From Armatimonadota bacterium (lineage in GTDB: Bacteria; Sysuimicrobiota; Sysuimicrobiia; Sysuimicrobiales; Humicultoraceae), in assembly GCA_031081715.1 (NCBI GenBank), contig JAVHMA010000031.1, positions 1 through 36,681 on the forward strand: a stretch of 36,681 nt of DNA, given 5' to 3'. This document shows, piece by piece, positions 24,118 through 32,948 of this stretch (positions within the stretch are counted from its first letter, which is position 1; the number at the start of each line of letters is the position of its first letter). A program made the translations under genes and the position numbers. The notes under the pieces are model-generated. The model saw only the letters and a program-made list of their open reading frames with translations. It did no database searches and was not told the origin of the DNA.

Positions 24118-25689
24118 TTGAGAACCACGTCCCGCATCGGCATCCTGCTCGCGCTGCTGGCCCTGGTCCTGTCCATGCAGCACCAGCCGGCCGGCGCCCA
24201 GGCCGCGCCCCGGCAGCTCCGCATCGCGGTCGGCATCGACGCAGACACGCTCGACCCGATCAGCCAGACGACCACCACTGTCATCAACATGGTGGACTAC
24301 ATCTACGAGCCGCTCGTGGACGCCGAGTACGTCGAGCGGCCCGGCGAGATCGTCCCGAAACTCGCCACGCGGTGGCAGATCTCGCGCGACGGCCTGCAGT
24401 ACACGTTCACGCTGCGCTCGGGCGTCACGTTCCACGACGGGACGCCGCTCAACGCGGCGGCCGTCAAGTTCAGCCTGGAGCGCCTGCTCGACCCGCGCAA
24501 CCGGGTCCCAAACCGCCACCTCTACGCCGCGATCCAGTCAGTGGACGTGGTTAACGACACCACGGTGCGCCTCACCCTCCGGCAGCCGAGCCCGCTGCTG
24601 CTGGCCAACCTGGGCGGGAACACCGCGGCGATCCTGTCGCCGGCGGCGGTCCAGCGCGCGGGCGACCGGTTCAGCGTCGCGCCCGCGGGCGCCGGCACCG
24701 GCCCGTACATGTTCAAGGAGTGGCGCCGCGGCGAGGGCATCACGGTCGAACGCAACCCGCGCTACTGGGGGACCCGGCCCGTGTTCGAGGAGGTGCACTT
24801 CCGCGTGGTCCCCGACGCGGGCACGCGGCTCACGCAGCTGCTGGCGGGCGACGTCCACATGGCGATGCTGCCGCCGGCGCCCGACGTCCGGAACTTGCGG
24901 CGCAACGAGCGGGTGCGCATCGTGGAGGCCGCCACCGACCGTACGATCTTCCTGGTGTTGAACACCCAGTGGGGACCGTTCCGCGATGTGCGGGTGCGGC
25001 AGGCGATGAACTACGCCATCAACAAGAAGGCGATCCTGGCCAGCGTGCTCTTCGACCTGGGCACGGTGGCGGTCTCGCCGTGCCCGCCGATGATGTTCGG
25101 CGGCGTGCCGGTTGCGCCCGACGGCTGGCCCTACAACCCCATCCGGGCCAAGCAGCTCCTGGCCGAGGCCGGCTACGCGGACGGGTTCGAGGTCAACTTC
25201 TTCACGCCGACCGGCCGGTACATCCAGGACTTCCAGTTCGCGCAGGCGATCGCCTCGCAGCTCCGCAACGTGGGCGTCCGCGCGAACGTCAGCACCATGG
25301 ACTGGCCGTCCTACGTGGCGATGATCCTCACCCCGCCCGACCGCACGCGCATCCAGATGATCGTGCTGGGGTGGGCGTGGCCGGTCCTCGACTGCGACGG
25401 CGCACTCTACGGCCAGTTCCACTCGAGCTCGCACCCGCCCACGGGCCTGGGCCCGGCGTACTACAAGAACGACCGGGTGGACGATCTGCTTGTGCGGGGT
25501 CGCAACGAGGTGGACCCGGAGCGGCGGAAAGCGATCTACCGCGAGGCGCAGCAGCTCATCTGGAACGACGCGCCGTGGGTCTTCCTGTGGACGCAGAAGT
25601 GGTACGTGGCCACGGTGCGGAACCTGGAAGGGGTGCGCATCCTCCCGATCGAGAAGTGGGACACGAGCAAGGCCACGTGGAGGCCCTAG
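24118..25689 (+). CDS. ABC transporter substrate-binding protein, peptide/nickel family 5
   Basis: This 523-residue extracytoplasmic solute-binding protein of the SBP_bac_5 family has a signal peptide ending near PAGAQA. Domain markers are LRIAVGIDADTLDPISQ, ETVYEPLV-like NMVDYIYEPLVDAEY, LATRWQISRDGLQYTFTLRS, VTFHDGTPLNAAAVKFSLER and GTGPYMFKEWRRGEGITVER. No lipobox cysteine follows the signal, so it looks soluble or periplasmic instead of a lipoprotein. It heads the operon with two matching permeases. Typical ligands are di- or oligopeptides, nickel, opines or glycosides; the ligand is not predictable here. ATG 24097 is the alternative start. Confidence 0.92.
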   Translation: MRTTSRIGILLALLALVLSMQHQPAGAQAAPRQLRIAVGIDADTLDPISQTTTTVINMVDYIYEPLVDAEYVERPGEIVPKLATRWQISRDGLQYTFTLRSGVTFHDGTPLNAAAVKFSLERLLDPRNRVPNRHLYAAIQSVDVVNDTTVRLTLRQPSPLLLANLGGNTAAILSPAAVQRAGDRFSVAPAGAGTGPYMFKEWRRGEGITVERNPRYWGTRPVFEEVHFRVVPDAGTRLTQLLAGDVHMAMLPPAPDVRNLRRNERVRIVEAATDRTIFLVLNTQWGPFRDVRVRQAMNYAINKKAILASVLFDLGTVAVSPCPPMMFGGVPVAPDGWPYNPIRAKQLLAEAGYADGFEVNFFTPTGRYIQDFQFAQAIASQLRNVGVRANVSTMDWPSYVAMILTPPDRTRIQMIVLGWAWPVLDCDGALYGQFHSSSHPPTGLGPAYYKNDRVDDLLVRGRNEVDPERRKAIYREAQQLIWNDAPWVFLWTQKWYVATVRNLEGVRILPIEKWDTSKATWRP

Positions 25690-25709
25690 CCCCGGACGTC
25701 CGTCGTGCG

Positions 25710-25743
25710 GCGGGGGCCGCGGCCGGCCGGCCGCAGCCCCCGC
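25710..25743 (+). other. Intercistronic stem-loop after binding-protein gene
   Basis: GCGGGGGC-type arms at 25710-25717 and 25736-25743 enclose a 16-bp palindrome (25719-25734, GGCC repeats). This gives a very stable hairpin in the 82-bp gap between the binding-protein and first permease genes. In ABC-importer operons such structures often protect the binding-protein mRNA and reduce downstream expression; that role is inferred. Confidence 0.5.
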
Positions 25744-25771
25744 GCGGTCCCCTCCTCCTCTCCCCGGCCTG

Positions 25772-26701
25772 ATGTCCTCGCTGTCGCACTACGTCCTGCG
25801 CCGGGTGGGTCTTGCGCTGCCGACCCTGTTCGGCGTCACGCTCGTCATCTTTCTCATGGTCCGTCTGATCCCGGGCGACCCCGCGCGCATCATCGCGGGC
25901 GTCCAGGCGTCCGACGAGGAGGTCACTCGGATTCGACGCGAGCTCGGGGTGGACCGGCCGATCGCGGTACAGTACGCGCGGTTCCTGAGCCGGCTGCTGC
26001 AGGGTGACCTGGGGCTCTCGGCGGTGACACGCGCGCCCGTGCTGGAGGAGATCGGGCTCCGGCTCCGGCCCACCGGGCTGCTGGCCTTCTCCAGCACGGT
26101 GGTCGCGACCGCCGTCGGCCTGGCCGCGGGCGTCGTGTCCGCGACCCGGCAGTACTCCATCCTCGACTACCTGGTCATGACCGTGGCACTATGCGGGGTC
26201 TCGATTCCGGTCTTCTGGCTGGGCATCATGCTGATGCTGGTCTTCTCGGTCTACCTGCACTGGCTCCCGGCCGGCGGCTACGGCGGCGCGGCGCACTTCG
26301 TGCTGCCGACGCTCACCCTGGCGGCGTTCTCGATCGCCATCATCGCGCGCATGACGCGGAGCAGCCTGCTCGAGACGTTCAACCAGGACTACGTGCGGAC
26401 CGCGCGCGCGAAGGGGGTGCGGCGCCCGGCGGTGATCCTCCGCCACGCGCTGAAGAATGCGCTCATCCCCATCATCACGGTGGTCGGGCTCCAGTTCGGC
26501 GCGCTGCTGGGAGGGGCGATCTTAACCGAGACGACGTTCGCCTGGCCCGGGATGGGTCGCCTGCTCGTCAACGCGATCACCGCGCGCGACTACCCGGTCA
26601 TTCAAGGGGTCGTGCTCACCTTCGCGGTCGTCTTCACCGTGGTCAACTTGGCCGTGGACCTCCTCTACGCGTATGTCGACCCGCGCATCCACTACGGTTA
26701 G
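25772..26701 (+). CDS. ABC transporter permease, DppB/OppB type
   Basis: This is an integral membrane permease of the peptide/nickel importer family, 309 residues, six helices. The N-terminal helix LPTLFGVTLVIFLMVRLIPG followed by a DPARIIAG segment is diagnostic for the DppB branch. The ATPase-coupling EAA loop is DYVRTARAKGVRRPAVILRH, continuing ALKNALIP. ATG 25772 fits the family N-terminus. It ends four bases before the second permease start, or overlaps it if the alternative ATG 26673 is used. Confidence 0.93.
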   Translation: MSSLSHYVLRRVGLALPTLFGVTLVIFLMVRLIPGDPARIIAGVQASDEEVTRIRRELGVDRPIAVQYARFLSRLLQGDLGLSAVTRAPVLEEIGLRLRPTGLLAFSSTVVATAVGLAAGVVSATRQYSILDYLVMTVALCGVSIPVFWLGIMLMLVFSVYLHWLPAGGYGGAAHFVLPTLTLAAFSIAIIARMTRSSLLETFNQDYVRTARAKGVRRPAVILRHALKNALIPIITVVGLQFGALLGGAILTETTFAWPGMGRLLVNAITARDYPVIQGVVLTFAVVFTVVNLAVDLLYAYVDPRIHYG

Positions 26702-26705
26702 GTGG

Positions 26706-27563
26706 GTGGCCGAGCCCCTGCCGCCGCGGCGAGCCGGCGTGCTGCGCCGTCTGGGCCGGCACCGGACGGCTACCGCGGGTGCCGCGATCCTGGCCGCGTT
26801 CGTGGCCGCGACCGTGCTGGCGCCGCTGGTGCTCCCGCACGATCCCAACGAGGCCGACTTCGACCGCGTCCTCCAGCGGCCGTCGGCGGCTCACCCACTG
26901 GGCACCGACCAGCTCGGCCGCGATCTGCTCACGCGCGTGGTCTACGGCGCCCGGGTCTCGTTCCTGATCGGCATCCTGGCCGTGGCGCTCTCCGCCGCGA
27001 TCGGCGTGCCCGTGGGGGTGATCTCCGGCTACCAGGGCGGGCGCGTGGACATCGCGGTCCAGCGCGTGGTGGACCTGATGCTGGCCTTCCCCGGGTTCCT
27101 GCTGGCGCTCACGCTGATCTCGGTCCTGGGCGTCGGGGTGACCAACGTGATCGCCTCCGTGGGGCTGGCCACGGCGCCGACGTACATCCGGCTCGTGCGG
27201 GGCGTGGCGCTGTCGATCGCCTCCCAGGTCTACATCGAGGCCGCGCGCGCCGTCGGCGTCCCGGAGGCGCGCATCATCCGGCGCCACGTGTTGCCCAACT
27301 GCCTCCCGCCGGTCATCGTGCAGTCCACGCTGCAGCTCGGCGCGGCGATTCTCACCGCGGCCGGCCTGGGCTTTCTGGGGTTGGGCGTGCGGCCGCCCAC
27401 GCCCGAGTGGGGAACGATGTTGGGTGAGGGGCAGACCTACCTCTTCTCGTCATGGTACATTGCCACGTTTCCGGGGGTCGCGATCTTCCTGACGGTGATG
27501 GCGTTCAACCTGCTGGGCGACGGCCTGCGCGACGCGCTCGACCCGCGCATGAAGCTCGGCTGA
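26706..27563 (+). CDS. ABC transporter permease, DppC/OppC type
   Basis: This second permease of the importer has 285 residues from GTG 26706; ATG 26673, inside the upstream gene, would add 11 residues and is a real alternative. Family markers are HPLGTDQLGRDLLTRVVYGA near residue 55, RVDIAVQRVVDLMLAFPGFL and the EAA loop VYIEAARAVGVPEARIIRRH, followed by VLPNCLPP, and the final PTPEWGTMLGEG. The two ATP-binding subunits that normally complete this transporter are not found downstream or elsewhere in the window. Confidence 0.92.
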   Translation: MAEPLPPRRAGVLRRLGRHRTATAGAAILAAFVAATVLAPLVLPHDPNEADFDRVLQRPSAAHPLGTDQLGRDLLTRVVYGARVSFLIGILAVALSAAIGVPVGVISGYQGGRVDIAVQRVVDLMLAFPGFLLALTLISVLGVGVTNVIASVGLATAPTYIRLVRGVALSIASQVYIEAARAVGVPEARIIRRHVLPNCLPPVIVQSTLQLGAAILTAAGLGFLGLGVRPPTPEWGTMLGEGQTYLFSSWYIATFPGVAIFLTVMAFNLLGDGLRDALDPRMKLG

Positions 27564-27570
27564 CCTCGCC

Positions 27571-28206
27571 ATGGCGGCCGGGGCTTCGCTGGATCCATCG
27601 GCCCGGGAGGTCCCCCTCTCGGCGGTGCTACTGGCGGCGCTGGCCGACGCCGACCGGGTGCCGGTGCGCGTGGGAGACCTGCTCGACCGGACCGCCGACC
27701 GGGGCTTCGGACTCCTGCTGCTCGTGCTGGGGCTGCCGATGCTCATCCCGTTCCTGCCGCCCGGCTCGTCCACCGTCGTGGGACCCGTCTACGCCGCGTG
27801 CGCCGTGCAGATGCTCCGCGGCGCCCCCCGGCCCTGGGTGCCGCGCCGCTTCCGCGACTGGGTGCTGAGTCCCACCGCGGCCCGCGCGTTGCGCGAGCGC
27901 GGGGTGCCCATCGTCCGGCGGGTCGAGCGGCTCTCGCGGCCGCGCGGCCTGTGGGTGAGCGAGCGCGTCGCCGTGCGGGCCGCCGGGGTGATGGTGCTGC
28001 TGATGGGCGTGGTGCTGCTGAGCCCCCTGCCGTTCCTCAACACGCTGCCGGCGCTGGCGGTGATGATGATCGGCGTGGGGCTGCTCAACCGGGACGCGGT
28101 GTTCATGCTCGCCGGGCTGCTGGCGGGCACGGCTACCCTGGCGCTGGTGGGGCTGTCCGCGGGGCTGATCGTGGTGCTGCTCGGCCGGCTGCGCACCGTC
28201 CCGTGA
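27571..28206 (+). CDS. ExoD-family membrane protein
   Basis: This 211-residue protein resembles the exopolysaccharide-synthesis ExoD family: an N-terminal cytoplasmic segment with VRVGDLLDRTADRGFGLLLL, a hydrophobic pair around LVLGLPMLIPFLPPGSSTVV, a VPRRFRDW-type linker, and two or three C-terminal helices with SPLPFLNTLPALAVMMIGVG and LLNRDAVF. The molecular function of ExoD is not established. It starts seven bases after the DppC-type gene, so it is likely read as the last gene of that operon. It converges on the PHP gene with a 12-bp gap. Confidence 0.87.
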   Translation: MAAGASLDPSAREVPLSAVLLAALADADRVPVRVGDLLDRTADRGFGLLLLVLGLPMLIPFLPPGSSTVVGPVYAACAVQMLRGAPRPWVPRRFRDWVLSPTAARALRERGVPIVRRVERLSRPRGLWVSERVAVRAAGVMVLLMGVVLLSPLPFLNTLPALAVMMIGVGLLNRDAVFMLAGLLAGTATLALVGLSAGLIVVLLGRLRTVP

Positions 28207-28218
28207 GCGGGCGTCGCT

Positions 28219-29736
28219 CTACGCGCGCGGCGTCCCCACCCAGATCGGCGAGCTCCAGGCCCACTGGTGGTTGGTCTGCCTCACACGCACGTAATACCAG
28301 TCCCCCTGACCGTCGCTGCGGTGCTCGAACACGAAGGCCCCCGATGACTCCCGATCGCTCACGGCGCGGCTGAACCGGTACGCTGGCGCCCGAAACCCCC
28401 CCAGGTACCCGACACGGGACGCTTGCCAGAGCGCCGACAGCGGCACGTCAATCACGTGGTCGTTGATCCGTCCGGTGAGACGGGCGCACGCGTCGCCCTC
28501 CAGGCGCAGGCAGATCGCCTGTGTCCCAGGCGTCAGCGGACCGGGGTTGCCCCTCGTGGTGGTCCGTAGGACGACGCGGTCGCCCAGCCGTTCCCACGCG
28601 CTCAGCGCGACCCCGCCGCTGCCGCCCTGGCGGGGCGAGATCGCATCGTCCCCCCGGAGCCGCGGCTCGACATCGAGGAGGCGGCCCCCCTCGACGCCCA
28701 GGTCCACCCGCCACTCCACCGCGTCGGTTCGGTCGCCCCAGCCGAGCTCGAGCGTCACCGCGCACGCGCCGCCCGCACACTCGGCCGCTGGTGGCATCCA
28801 CCGGTGGACGACCCCCCCGTTGTAGACGACATCCACGTAGTCGATCGCGTCGCCCGCCTCGACCGCCACATGGAGGAGCCGCACCGGCGCCGGGTCCACG
28901 ACCGCGCCCATGGGATGTCCATTGAGCGAAAGTGCCAGCGCGATTCGATCGCCGGTCAGCGCGTAGGTCCGCCGCTGCACCAACGCGTCCCAGATCGCCT
29001 CGCGGGTCAACCCCCTGGCCCACACTCCGGCCCGGCCCCAGCCATGGCTGCCCGGGTGCGCGGCGTGATGGTCGGTCGAGCCGATGACGCCGAAGACCTT
29101 GCCGAGGCGCAGGCCGTGCCGCACGGTGCTGCGACCGTCGCGCGGGCCCATGGTGTGCAGGTAAGGATACGGAGCATCGTCGCTCTCCGCGACCCCGTGC
29201 ATCGAGACGATCTCGACCACGGGCGAGAACTCGGGCGTGAACATCCGCCAGTCAATGCCACGATAGCCTGCGCGATAACCGATGTGGTGGGGAATCAGTA
29301 GCGCCTCGGTCCCCGACGCCGCCAGATGGCGCAGCGCGGCTCTCAACTCGTCGAGGTCGGCTGCCTGGATGATCTCTCCCCTCCCGTCCCGGTAGTAGAC
29401 GTTGTGATCGCCATAGCGCAGCGAGTGCCACTCGTAGCTGAGAAACGTGACGAACCGCCCGTCGTCGTTGGCCGCGTCGGTCACCTCGCGCAGGTGTGGC
29501 CACCGCGCCGCCGCCTGCGCGAATCCCTGCCGGTGATAGGCCACCGTCGCGCCGAGGCGCTCGTCGGGCGCCGGCATGTCGGGCCAGACCGCGTGCGCGG
29601 TCACGCTGGCGAAGTCGAGTTGCAGCCGGGCGTTCGTGTAGGCGTCCTCGGGCGTGCCGTGCCCGTAGCCGACGTCGCAATGGCTGTGCAGGTCGCCGTA
29701 GTAGACCCGGAGCCCCTCGTAGCCCGGGACCGTCAC
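28219..29736 (-). CDS. PHP-type metal-dependent hydrolase, DUF3604-like
   Basis: This 505-residue protein has an N-terminal PHP-fold metal site: Asp15-Leu-His17-Ser-His19 (YYGDLHSHCDVGYGHGTPED), His104 in SYEWHS, His111, His150-His151, His180, and Asp222-His223-His224 in GSTDHHAAHPGSHGWG. The RGLTREAIWDALVQRRTYAL region followed by TGDRI is characteristic of DUF3604-type proteins. The C-terminal half looks beta-rich and ends with YYVRVRQTNHQWAWSSPIWV. No signal peptide is visible, so it is probably cytoplasmic. The reaction is unknown; PHP enzymes hydrolyse phosphoesters or related bonds. GTG 29736 overlaps the upstream oxidoreductase stop (GTGA). It is the last gene of the operon. Confidence 0.82.
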   Translation of the reverse strand: MTVPGYEGLRVYYGDLHSHCDVGYGHGTPEDAYTNARLQLDFASVTAHAVWPDMPAPDERLGATVAYHRQGFAQAAARWPHLREVTDAANDDGRFVTFLSYEWHSLRYGDHNVYYRDGRGEIIQAADLDELRAALRHLAASGTEALLIPHHIGYRAGYRGIDWRMFTPEFSPVVEIVSMHGVAESDDAPYPYLHTMGPRDGRSTVRHGLRLGKVFGVIGSTDHHAAHPGSHGWGRAGVWARGLTREAIWDALVQRRTYALTGDRIALALSLNGHPMGAVVDPAPVRLLHVAVEAGDAIDYVDVVYNGGVVHRWMPPAAECAGGACAVTLELGWGDRTDAVEWRVDLGVEGGRLLDVEPRLRGDDAISPRQGGSGGVALSAWERLGDRVVLRTTTRGNPGPLTPGTQAICLRLEGDACARLTGRINDHVIDVPLSALWQASRVGYLGGFRAPAYRFSRAVSDRESSGAFVFEHRSDGQGDWYYVRVRQTNHQWAWSSPIWVGTPRA

Positions 29737-30785
29737 GAGGCCGGCCTCGTGAACACCACCGGCTCGGTGCGGCCGCCGGCCGCAGCACGATAGGCGGCGA
29801 GGATCATCTCTACCGGCCGCCGGCCATCTTCGACACCGAGCGCCGGGCGCCGCCCGGTGCGCAAACACTCGATGAAGTGCCGGGGACCGCCTTGATGAAA
29901 GGCGGCGCTGCCGAACGTGGTCGCCGTCGGTGACGCTTCCCAGGTACCGCGCGGCCCGCCGAGCCGGAAGATCTTCAGAAAGGGCGCACCGGAGAAGTCC
30001 TTCGAGGCCAGGTCCACGCCGGAGAGCAGCGCGCTGCCCTCGCTGCCGTAGACCTCGACGGAGTGCTCGGCCGCGACGAAGTTCCAACTGGTGACGACTT
30101 CGGCCACGGCGCCGCTCGAGAACGTGAAAAGCGCAACGGCCGTGTCCTCGGCTCGCAGACCCAGCGCGCGATGCGAGACCACCGCGGTGACCCGCTCGGG
30201 CGCGCCCAGCAGCCAGAGGAGGAAGTCCGCGGCGTGCACGCCTTCGTCGAGCAGCGTGCCGCCGCCGCTCCGGTCGGGGTCAACGAACCACCGCCGCAGG
30301 AACTCGGGCTGCTGGCCATGGTCGTGGCCGTGCCGGATGCGCACCAGCACCACCCGCCCAAGATCGCCGCGGTGCACGCGCTCCACCAGCTCGTGGTTGA
30401 CCGGATCGAAGCGCTTGGGGAAGTTCTGCATGAACACGATCCCCGACGCCTCGACCGCGCGGGAAATGCGGTCGCAATCGGCGAGGGTCGCTGCCATGGG
30501 CTTCTCACACAGCACGTGCACGCCGGCGCGCGCGGCCTGCTCCACGAGCTCCGCGTGCCGCACGGTCTCCGCCGTGACGCCCACCGCGTCGCACTCGCGC
30601 AGCAGGCTGGCGAGGCTGTCGAAGTACCGGGTGCCGTGGCGCGCCGCGGCCTGCTCGCCGCGCACCCGGTCGTCGTCCCACACGCCCGCCAGCCGCGCCT
30701 CGGGGTGATCGGTGACGGCCTGCGCCCAGAACTCCGCGTGATAGTGCGCGAAGCTGACCAGGCCGAACCGGACCGGCGACCTCAT
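29733..30785 (-). CDS. Gfo/Idh/MocA oxidoreductase lacking a classic glycine motif
   Basis: This 350-residue NAD(P)-dependent dehydrogenase of the Gfo/Idh/MocA family acts on sugars, polyols or related compounds. It has Glu94-Lys95-Pro96 (HVLCEKPMAATLADC) and the catalytic region Asp180-x3-His184-x2-Asp187 (LLDEGVHAADFLLWLLG). The N-terminal Rossmann turn, however, reads GLVSFAHYHAEFWAQAV with no GxGxxG, a variant seen in part of the family, so cofactor binding may differ. ATG 30785 overlaps the preceding gene's stop (ATGA) and its own stop overlaps the PHP gene. The substrate is unknown. Confidence 0.88.
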   Translation of the reverse strand: MRSPVRFGLVSFAHYHAEFWAQAVTDHPEARLAGVWDDDRVRGEQAAARHGTRYFDSLASLLRECDAVGVTAETVRHAELVEQAARAGVHVLCEKPMAATLADCDRISRAVEASGIVFMQNFPKRFDPVNHELVERVHRGDLGRVVLVRIRHGHDHGQQPEFLRRWFVDPDRSGGGTLLDEGVHAADFLLWLLGAPERVTAVVSHRALGLRAEDTAVALFTFSSGAVAEVVTSWNFVAAEHSVEVYGSEGSALLSGVDLASKDFSGAPFLKIFRLGGPRGTWEASPTATTFGSAAFHQGGPRHFIECLRTGRRPALGVEDGRRPVEMILAAYRAAAGGRTEPVVFTRPAS

Positions 30786-31822
30786 GCCGGCTCCACGACC
30801 TCCCAGCATCCGGACGCCGCGGATCGGTAGATCGCCTCGGCGACCAGCACCGAGACCAACCCGGCGCGGGCCGAATCGTCGGGCGGCGCGTCGCCGCGCA
30901 ACATGGCCACGAGGTGCGCGTGCTGCCGCTCGCCCACCCGCGCGGGCGGGAGGTCGGGCGACGACCATGCGACGGAACCGGTCGCATCGGGCAGCGCGAG
31001 GGCCAGCCGCCCTCGCTCGGTGCGCAGCCAGGCGACGCCACGCTCCCCGTAGATCTCCAGGCGAAACCGGTTGGTGCCCGCGACCTCGCTGTAATCCATC
31101 TCGTGCACGGCGCGCAGCCCGGACACGAAGCGATACACCGCCACGGCGTGGTCTTCGTTGTCCGGCCGCACGATCGTCCCGTCGGCGAGCACGCGCTCGG
31201 GCCGCAGCGTGGCCGTCGTGGCCCAGACGGTCTCGATCTCGCCGAGCAGGTGCCGCAGTAGATCGATCCCATGCGTGCCAAGCTGCAACACCACACCCCC
31301 GCCGACGTCGGCTTTGCGGTAAAACCAGGCCGCCCAGTGCGCGCCCGGCGTGGCGTTCCGCTGGCGGACGCTGAGCAGCCGGCCTAGCGCGCCGTCCGCG
31401 ACCAGGCGGCGCGCCTCGTCCACCTCGTCGAAGTAGCGGTGCATGAAGCTCACGAACACCGGGACGCCCGCCGCGCCGGCCGCCCGCAGGATGCGACGGC
31501 ACTCCGCCGCCGTGCGCGCCATCGGCTTCTGGATCAGCATCGGCTTGCCCGCGCGCACGGCGGCCAGGGCTAGGGACTCGTGGGCGGCATCAGGCGCCGC
31601 GATGACGACGGCGTCGATGTCGTCGCGGCGCAGCAGCGCTTCGGGATCGGTCAGCGCGTGCGCGATTCCGTAGCGCGCCGCCTTCGCCCGCACCGCATCG
31701 GCCCGGCGACCGCACAGGGCCAGCACCTCGGCGCCGGCCTCGCGAAGACCGGTGATGTGGTAGTCGCTGATATGACCGGCGCCGATGATGCCGAAGGCCA
31801 GGCGATCACGCCCGCTGCGCAC
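30782..31822 (-). CDS. Gfo/Idh/MocA oxidoreductase
   Basis: This 346-residue NAD(P)-dependent dehydrogenase has a standard Rossmann motif, GIIGAGHISDYH at residues 11-22. Gln98-Lys99-Pro100 (LIQKPMARTAAEC) replaces the commoner EKP, and the catalytic region is GTHGIDLLRHLLGE with His184 and Asp187. It starts at GTG 31822, directly abutting the stop of the binding-protein gene, and overlaps the second oxidoreductase by four bases. Two different members of one dehydrogenase family in tandem suggest consecutive redox steps, or an oxidation followed by a reduction, as in inositol-type or epimerising sugar pathways. That is inference. Confidence 0.9.
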   Translation of the reverse strand: MRSGRDRLAFGIIGAGHISDYHITGLREAGAEVLALCGRRADAVRAKAARYGIAHALTDPEALLRRDDIDAVVIAAPDAAHESLALAAVRAGKPMLIQKPMARTAAECRRILRAAGAAGVPVFVSFMHRYFDEVDEARRLVADGALGRLLSVRQRNATPGAHWAAWFYRKADVGGGVVLQLGTHGIDLLRHLLGEIETVWATTATLRPERVLADGTIVRPDNEDHAVAVYRFVSGLRAVHEMDYSEVAGTNRFRLEIYGERGVAWLRTERGRLALALPDATGSVAWSSPDLPPARVGERQHAHLVAMLRGDAPPDDSARAGLVSVLVAEAIYRSAASGCWEVVEPA

Positions 31823-32863
31823 TTAGGGCTTCCACCTCCCCTTGAGCGTCACGAGGGCCGGGTTGAACTCCTCGACGTAGGCGGTATAGGTATACTCCAG
31901 CGGGTCCACCGGATTCCGGATGCGGCCCGTCTTGGCCAGGAAATCCGTATAGACCTTCATGTCTTCCCAGTACTTCTTGTCGAAGCGCGGATCGAACGAG
32001 TAGTCGCCCCACAGCGCGCGGTTCTGTTCCACCGGCTGCTGCAGGAACCGTGAAATCGTGGTGACCACCTCGTCGCGATTCTTGGGGTCGGAAACGTAGG
32101 CCTGGGCGCGCAGCAGCACGCGCATCATCGCGCGGGCCGCGTGGGGCGCCCGGCGGATGAAGTCCTCGGACGTCACGAAGATCGACCGCGTGTGCGAGGT
32201 CTGGACCTTGCGGCCGGCATCGTCGGCAAAGTGGCTGACCGTGCCGGTGTGCAGGATCTTGACGTTCGCCCGCTGCTGCGCCAGGTATGGCCACGGGTTC
32301 CAGACGATGAACGCCTGGATATTGTTGTTGATCAACGACGTCAGCTGCTCCGGCGGCGGCAGGTTGACGACCTGAAACCTCCGCACGTCCAGCCGGTAGT
32401 ACTCAGCGATGCGGTCGAGCACCGCCGAGGCCACTGACCCCTCGAGCAGCCCGATCCGGATGTTGTAGAGGTCGGCCGGGCGCTGCACATTCGCGTCGGC
32501 CCGCACGACCAGGCGGTCGATGTAGGCCAACGTGTTGGTGCCGAGAATGACGATCGGCAACCCGTTGTGCCGCATGCTGATCGGCGGCAGGTTGCCGGGC
32601 GTCCAGAGCTGGATCTGCCCGGCCGCGAGCGCCTCGCCGGCCAGGGCGCCGGCGGTGAACGTCTTCGTCTCGACCCGGTCGAAGCCGGCCTCGCGGAACC
32701 ACCCCTTCTCGATCGCCATGATGTGCGGCGCGAACACCGGGTCCACGCCGAACCCCATCGAGAGGGTCTTGATCTCCGGCGCGCCGGACGGCGCGGCCAG
32801 CGGCTGCCCCCCGACCGCCAGCACCACCGCAGCGATCACACCCAGACCTGCGAACCAGCGCAT
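31823..32863 (-). CDS. ABC binding protein, nitrate/sulfonate/taurine (SsuA/TauA/NMT1-like)
   Basis: This 346-residue exported solute-binding protein has a signal peptide (about 1-24) ending in GGQPLAA with no lipobox. The NMT1/SsuA fold is shown by PHIMAIEKGWFREAGFDRVE, AGQIQLWTPGNLPPISMRHN, the RPADLYNIRIGLLEGSVASA segment and NNNIQAFIVWNPWPYLAQQR. ATG 32863 is chosen because AAGGAGGG precedes it; the frame extends nine codons upstream without signal character. Ligands in this family include sulfonates, nitrate, thiamine precursors and aromatic acids. The ligand here is unknown. It belongs with the two permeases and ATPase encoded just upstream. Confidence 0.9.
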   Translation of the reverse strand: MRWFAGLGVIAAVVLAVGGQPLAAPSGAPEIKTLSMGFGVDPVFAPHIMAIEKGWFREAGFDRVETKTFTAGALAGEALAAGQIQLWTPGNLPPISMRHNGLPIVILGTNTLAYIDRLVVRADANVQRPADLYNIRIGLLEGSVASAVLDRIAEYYRLDVRRFQVVNLPPPEQLTSLINNNIQAFIVWNPWPYLAQQRANVKILHTGTVSHFADDAGRKVQTSHTRSIFVTSEDFIRRAPHAARAMMRVLLRAQAYVSDPKNRDEVVTTISRFLQQPVEQNRALWGDYSFDPRFDKKYWEDMKVYTDFLAKTGRIRNPVDPLEYTYTAYVEEFNPALVTLKGRWKP

Positions 32864-32869
32864 GTCCGA

Positions 32870-32877
32870 TCCCTCCT
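32870..32877 (-). promoter_or_regulatory. Strong Shine-Dalgarno of the binding-protein gene
   Basis: The minus strand reads AAGGAGGG, six bases before ATG 32863. It is the strongest ribosome-binding site in this operon, in which other genes use overlap coupling, and fits the need for excess binding protein over permease. The surrounding 85-bp gap (32864-32948) is the largest in the operon and shows no clear hairpin. Confidence 0.65.
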
Positions 32878-32948
32878 TGTGATCGTTCACTGCCCCGCCC
32901 GTCTTCGTTGCAGCCAGCGCCCGACGGTGCCTCCTCCACCGCGGGTCG

